Shown: piece after piece, positions 60,464-64,000 of the stretch
How positions within the stretch are numbered: position 1 is the first letter of the stretch
How the letters are laid out: every line of letters starts with the position of its first letter
Origin: Flavobacterium sp. SM15
Lineage (GTDB): Bacteria; Bacteroidota; Bacteroidia; Flavobacteriales; Flavobacteriaceae
Direction: 5' to 3'
NCBI RefSeq assembly: GCF_022012335.1
Contig: NZ_JAKLTO010000003.1
Location: forward strand, 186,001-250,000
DNA length: 64,000 nt
Made by a program: the position numbers and the translations under genes
Notes under the pieces: model-generated
The model's input: only the letters and a program-made list of their open reading frames with translations
Database searches by the model: none
What the model was told of the DNA's origin: nothing

Positions 60464-62238
60464 TACATTCGATCAGGAACATTGATTCCCAATAAGCCGA
60501 ACGCTGATTTGATTACTTCCCCTACTTTTTGAGACAATTGAGCACGGAACACTTTCTTTTCCTGATCTTCTTCGCCTAAAATTGGAACAGCTTGGTAAAA
60601 CGAATTGTATTCACGCACTAAATCATAAATATAATTTGCTATTAAAGCCGGACTGTGATTCTTAGCAGCATCTTGAATTTCAGCAGGAAACAGCTCCACT
60701 AATTTTATTAGCTCTTTTTCTTTTTCATGCAATTCCACCTGAACGGTTTGGCTTAAATCGAAATCGGCTCTTCTTAAAATTGATTGGATTCTCGCATAAG
60801 TATATTGAATGAAAGGCCCTGTGTTTCCAGCAAAATCAACGGATTCTTCCGGATTGAACATCATGTTTTTCTTTGGATCGACTTTCAGCATGAAATATTT
60901 CAACGCACCTAAACCGATTATTTTATACAATTCCGCTTTTTCAGCATCAGAATAACCGTCTAATTTCCCTAATTCTTCGGAAATGGATTGTGCAGTCGCC
61001 GTCATTTCTTCCATTAAATCATCGGCATCAACCACAGTTCCTTCTCGGGATTTCATTTTACCAGAAGGCAATTCCACCATTCCGTAAGACAAGTGATACA
61101 AATCCTCCGCCCATTCAAAACCAAGTTTTTTCAGGATCAGAAACAATACTTTAAAGTGGTAATCCTGCTCGTTTCCTACGGTGTACACCATTCCACCAAC
61201 ATCCGGATTGTCTTTTACACGTTGAATAGCTGTTCCGATATCTTGCGTCATATAAACCGCAGTACCGTCCGAGCGCAATACAATTTTACGATCCAATCCT
61301 TCAGCAGTAAGATCAATCCAAACCGAACCGTCCGGATCTTTTTCAAAAATCCCTTTCTCCAAACCAAACTGCACGACTTCTTTCCCTAATAAATAAGTAT
61401 TGCTCTCATAATAATAGGAATCAAAATTTACACCAAGGTTTTTATAGGTTTCACCGAATCCGTCATACACCCATTGGTTCATGGTTTTCCAAAGTTCGAT
61501 CACTTCAGGTTTACCAGCTTCCCAATCCAAAAGCATTTGTTGTGCTTCCAAAATGACTGGCGCTTGTTTTTTAGCTTCGTCTTCTGTTTTACCCTGTGCA
61601 ATTAACTCGCTTATTTCCGCTTTGTATGCTTTATCAAACTCTACATAATATTTCCCAACCAGTTTATCACCTTTTAGTCCTGAAGTTGCCGGTGTTTCTC
61701 CGTTACCAAACTTTTGCCAGGCCAGCATCGATTTACAGATGTGGATTCCTCTATCGTTAATGATTTGGGTTTTGTACACTTTCTTACCCGATGCTTTTAA
61801 GATTTCCGCAACTGAGTACCCTAACAGATTGTTTCTAATGTGCCCTAAGTGCAAAGGCTTATTGGTATTTGGCGACGAATATTCCACTAAAACCGCTTTA
61901 TCCCCTTCTTTTGGCAATACAAAACCGAATTTCTCTTGAGATTTGATTCCATTGAAAAAATTCAGGTAGTACGAATCAGAAATTACGATGTTTAAAAATC
62001 CGGAAACTACGTTAAAACGACTCACTTCAGCAACATTCTGAACCAAATAATCGCCTATTTTATTTCCTAGTTCTACCGGATTGCTCTTCACCAATTTCAA
62101 AAGCGGGAAAATCACCACGGTAATATCTCCTTCAAATTCCCGACGGGTAGCCTGAAATTCCACTTTATCGAGTGCAACATCAAATAAATCCTGAACTGCT
62201 TTCTGGATTTTTTCCGTAAGAATTTGTTGAAGTGTCAT
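60463..62238 (-). CDS. argS: Arginyl-tRNA synthetase
   Basis: 591 residues. Additional N-terminal domain (about 1-100), HIGH-type motif PLHLGHIRN, the ArgRS region VEYSSPNTNKP, SGKMKSREGTVV in place of KMSKS (usual for this class I enzyme), and an anticodon-binding DALR-type C-terminal domain (FAGNTGPFIQYTYARIQSILRR). It charges tRNA-Arg. Own promoter, 20 bp upstream. Confidence 0.97.
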   Translation of the reverse strand: MTLQQILTEKIQKAVQDLFDVALDKVEFQATRREFEGDITVVIFPLLKLVKSNPVELGNKIGDYLVQNVAEVSRFNVVSGFLNIVISDSYYLNFFNGIKSQEKFGFVLPKEGDKAVLVEYSSPNTNKPLHLGHIRNNLLGYSVAEILKASGKKVYKTQIINDRGIHICKSMLAWQKFGNGETPATSGLKGDKLVGKYYVEFDKAYKAEISELIAQGKTEDEAKKQAPVILEAQQMLLDWEAGKPEVIELWKTMNQWVYDGFGETYKNLGVNFDSYYYESNTYLLGKEVVQFGLEKGIFEKDPDGSVWIDLTAEGLDRKIVLRSDGTAVYMTQDIGTAIQRVKDNPDVGGMVYTVGNEQDYHFKVLFLILKKLGFEWAEDLYHLSYGMVELPSGKMKSREGTVVDADDLMEEMTATAQSISEELGKLDGYSDAEKAELYKIIGLGALKYFMLKVDPKKNMMFNPEESVDFAGNTGPFIQYTYARIQSILRRADFDLSQTVQVELHEKEKELIKLVELFPAEIQDAAKNHSPALIANYIYDLVREYNSFYQAVPILGEEDQEKKVFRAQLSQKVGEVIKSAFGLLGINVPDRM

Positions 62239-62258
62239 ATATTCTGTTTTTAAGGGTG

Positions 62259-62288
62259 CAAAGATACTAATTAACTGGCAAGCAACAA
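62259..62288 (-). promoter_or_regulatory. Promoter of argS
   Basis: On the minus strand: TTG (62288-62286), 19-bp spacer, TATCTTTG (62266-62259); 20 bp to the ATG. Confidence 0.75.
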
Positions 62289-62357
62289 GATTTTCCGTTT
62301 TAAAAAAACATAGTTATTTATAATCATTTTAAATTCATAAAAAAACAAACGAGGTGT

Positions 62358-62382
62358 GTAACAAAACCCTTCGCTTTGAGTC
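62358..62382 (+). promoter_or_regulatory. Possible ECF-sigma promoter of TonB-dependent receptor gene
   Basis: GTAACA at 62358-62363, 16-bp spacer, GTC at 62380-62382, followed by ATA. This spacing and AAC/GTC content fit ECF-type promoters; no TAnnTTTG box is seen in this leader. Tentative. Confidence 0.35.
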
Positions 62383-62440
62383 ATACAGACATTGAATATC
62401 TAAACACGCAACATCAATCAAATCAAACCAATTTTACACA

Positions 62441-64000
62441 ATGAAACTTAAACTTTTTATCGTCTGCTTATTGAGCTCTTTAAGTTCAATTTATGCTCAG
62501 GCGCCAATGACTGCTTCTGGAAATACCGGCAGCGTTTCAGGAAAAATTATCGACAAAACCACTAAAGAGCCTATCGGATACGCATCTGTATCGATCAAAG
62601 AAGGTGACAAAGTGGTTACCGGTGCCGTGTCACAAGACAATGGAAATTTTGACATTAAAAATCTTGAACTAAAAAGCTACACACTTGAAGTTCAATTTAT
62701 AGGTTACAAAAAACTAATCCGCTCCATTACCTTGAGCGCTGCAGACAAATCTTTAAACTTGGGAAGCATCGCTATCGAATCGGAAGCCACTCAACTTGAA
62801 GGTGTTAATGTAGTGGCAGAACGCTCGAACATTGTTCAGAAAATAGACCGAAAAGTTGTAAACGTTGGTAAAGATTTAATTGCCTCCGGAACAACTGCAT
62901 CTGAAATTTTAAACAACGTTCCAACGGTAAGCATCGACCCACAAACCAAAGAAATCAGTTTAAGAGGAAACAGTAATGTGCGAATTTTAATTGACGGAAA
63001 ACCATCTAACGTAGATGCTGCTCAATTGTTACAACAAATCCCTTCTTCTTCTATTAAACAAGTGGAGTTAATCACTAATCCTTCAGCAAAATACAACCCA
63101 GAAGGAATGAGCGGGATCATCAACATTATTTTACACAAAAACGCAAATACCGGTTTTAACGGTTCAATCAACACCGGAGTTACTTTTGGTAAAACTCCAA
63201 AAACCAACTCTGCCTTAAACCTGAATTACAAAGTTGGAAAAGTAAATTTCTACGCAAACTACGGTTTAAACCACGGAATAAACGCAAACCACGGTTATGT
63301 TAACAGTTCGAATCCAACGCAGGAAAACTTACAGGACTTTGAATTCCGCAACCTAAGTAATTCCCACCTTCTTAAATTAGGAATGGATTACTACATCAAT
63401 GAAAAAAATACGCTATCGGTTTACACCAACCAAAACTTAACACATACGGACGGTTTCGGGAAAACCATTGTAAACTATTTCAGTCCTGCAAACAATGACA
63501 ATAATCAGTTTTACAGCAACGAGAATGAAAACAAAAATCAAACCTATGATTTAGATTTCAAACACGATTTCGATAAAAAAGGAGAAAATCTTGAGGTACA
63601 GTTAAACTATTCCAAAACTAAAAACAACGAAGACACAAAATACAACAATTCAACTGTAGAAGATGATGGCGATTTGTTTAAAGATTCTACTTCAAGAAAC
63701 TATATTGACGGAGTAACCGATTACATTCAAATGAACATCGATTATGTTAACCCGATTACTAAAAGAACTAAGTTGGAATTAGGTGCTGAGACCAGAATCC
63801 AAAACACACAAAGTGATTTTAGTGCTACTGAAAAAGGACGAGAATATGCAACTCCTTACGACTTTAGCAGCGATATAAACTACGATTTCAAATTTAGCAG
63901 AGACATTAGTGCGGTTTATACCAATTTCGGTACGGAATGGAACAGCAAATGGAGCTCTCAAATCGGGATGCGTTTCGAATACTATAACATTGATGCAGAT
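62441..64000 (+). CDS. TonB-dependent outer-membrane receptor, 3' end outside the window
   Basis: 520 residues visible and still open at the window edge. Signal peptide of about 20 residues (LSSLSSIYAQ), a carboxypeptidase-regulatory-like beta domain at about 27-110 (GSVSGKIIDKTTKEPIGYASVSIKEGDK), a plug domain (KVVNVGKDLIASGTTASEILNNVPTVSID ... ISLRGNSNVRILIDGKPS ... NPEGMSGIINI), then beta-barrel strands. It belongs to the OMP_b-brl_3 type rather than SusC. No SusD-like partner is visible in the window. Substrate unknown. Confidence 0.92.
   Translation, partial: MKLKLFIVCLLSSLSSIYAQAPMTASGNTGSVSGKIIDKTTKEPIGYASVSIKEGDKVVTGAVSQDNGNFDIKNLELKSYTLEVQFIGYKKLIRSITLSAADKSLNLGSIAIESEATQLEGVNVVAERSNIVQKIDRKVVNVGKDLIASGTTASEILNNVPTVSIDPQTKEISLRGNSNVRILIDGKPSNVDAAQLLQQIPSSSIKQVELITNPSAKYNPEGMSGIINIILHKNANTGFNGSINTGVTFGKTPKTNSALNLNYKVGKVNFYANYGLNHGINANHGYVNSSNPTQENLQDFEFRNLSNSHLLKLGMDYYINEKNTLSVYTNQNLTHTDGFGKTIVNYFSPANNDNNQFYSNENENKNQTYDLDFKHDFDKKGENLEVQLNYSKTKNNEDTKYNNSTVEDDGDLFKDSTSRNYIDGVTDYIQMNIDYVNPITKRTKLELGAETRIQNTQSDFSATEKGREYATPYDFSSDINYDFKFSRDISAVYTNFGTEWNSKWSSQIGMRFEYYNIDAD

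Overview
The window looks like a chromosomal segment of a Flavobacterium-like bacterium (Bacteroidota, Flavobacteriaceae). The evidence is an AT-rich sequence, many TAnnTTTG minus-7 promoter elements with no Shine-Dalgarno leaders, two proteins with type IX secretion (T9SS) sorting tails, paired GIN-domain (DUF2807) proteins, GTG/TTG starts, and gene content typical of that family. It is mostly core genome: about 58 protein genes, one tRNA-Pro, thirteen convincing hairpin terminators, and very little mobile DNA. No insertion sequence, CRISPR array or prophage was seen.

Layout. 1-4.3 kb: envelope-stress type cluster (PspC protein, cut by the window edge; M23 peptidase-like protein; two GIN-domain proteins). 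4.3-7.5 kb: trxB, tRNA-Pro followed by small hairpins, an exported metal-binding protein, udk and divIC/ftsB. 7.5-14 kb: methylmalonyl-CoA mutase, with a 1002-residue T9SS-secreted ELWxxDGT-repeat protein sitting between the two subunit genes. 14-17.3 kb: small conserved protein, aminotransferase, SRPBCC protein, dienoyl-CoA reductase-like SDR. 17.4-22.6 kb: one long operon parA-parB-DUF5683-dapB-lepB-wbqC-like. 22.6-27.3 kb (minus): mutL, two rhomboid proteases and an exo/endonuclease-phosphatase family protein. 27.4-31.7 kb: ribH and a TPR protein divergent from recF, a rhodanese-thioredoxin lipoprotein, murB. 31.7-35.1 kb: PaiB-like protein, glycosyltransferase, sigma factor, TonB-like protein. 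35.1-42.4 kb: nhaA, lipA, gap, a hybrid histidine kinase, purine nucleoside phosphorylase, lpxK. 42.5-48.7 kb: Nif3-like protein, a cysteine-free zinc-ribbon homologue, hydrolase, T9SS subtilase, rluF, a hypothetical protein. 48.7-52.1 kb: an 823-bp gene-poor spacer, then three tandem exported paralogues with a phage tail-collar-like region and paired HxH motifs. 52.1-62.2 kb (minus): GNAT, folD, ffh, small exported proteins, an MBOAT plus two SGNH proteins (probable polymer O-acylation), argS. 62.4-64 kb: 5' part of a TonB-dependent receptor.

Most notable: the three tail-collar/HxH paralogues (49.5-52.1 kb), the secreted protein inside the mutase operon, a 14-bp dyad shared by two promoters (16.35 and 34.19 kb), and degenerate 7- and 8-bp repeat arrays that occupy several gene junctions, one of them translated into the N-terminus of methylmalonyl-CoA mutase and another supplying the minus-33 box of ffh.
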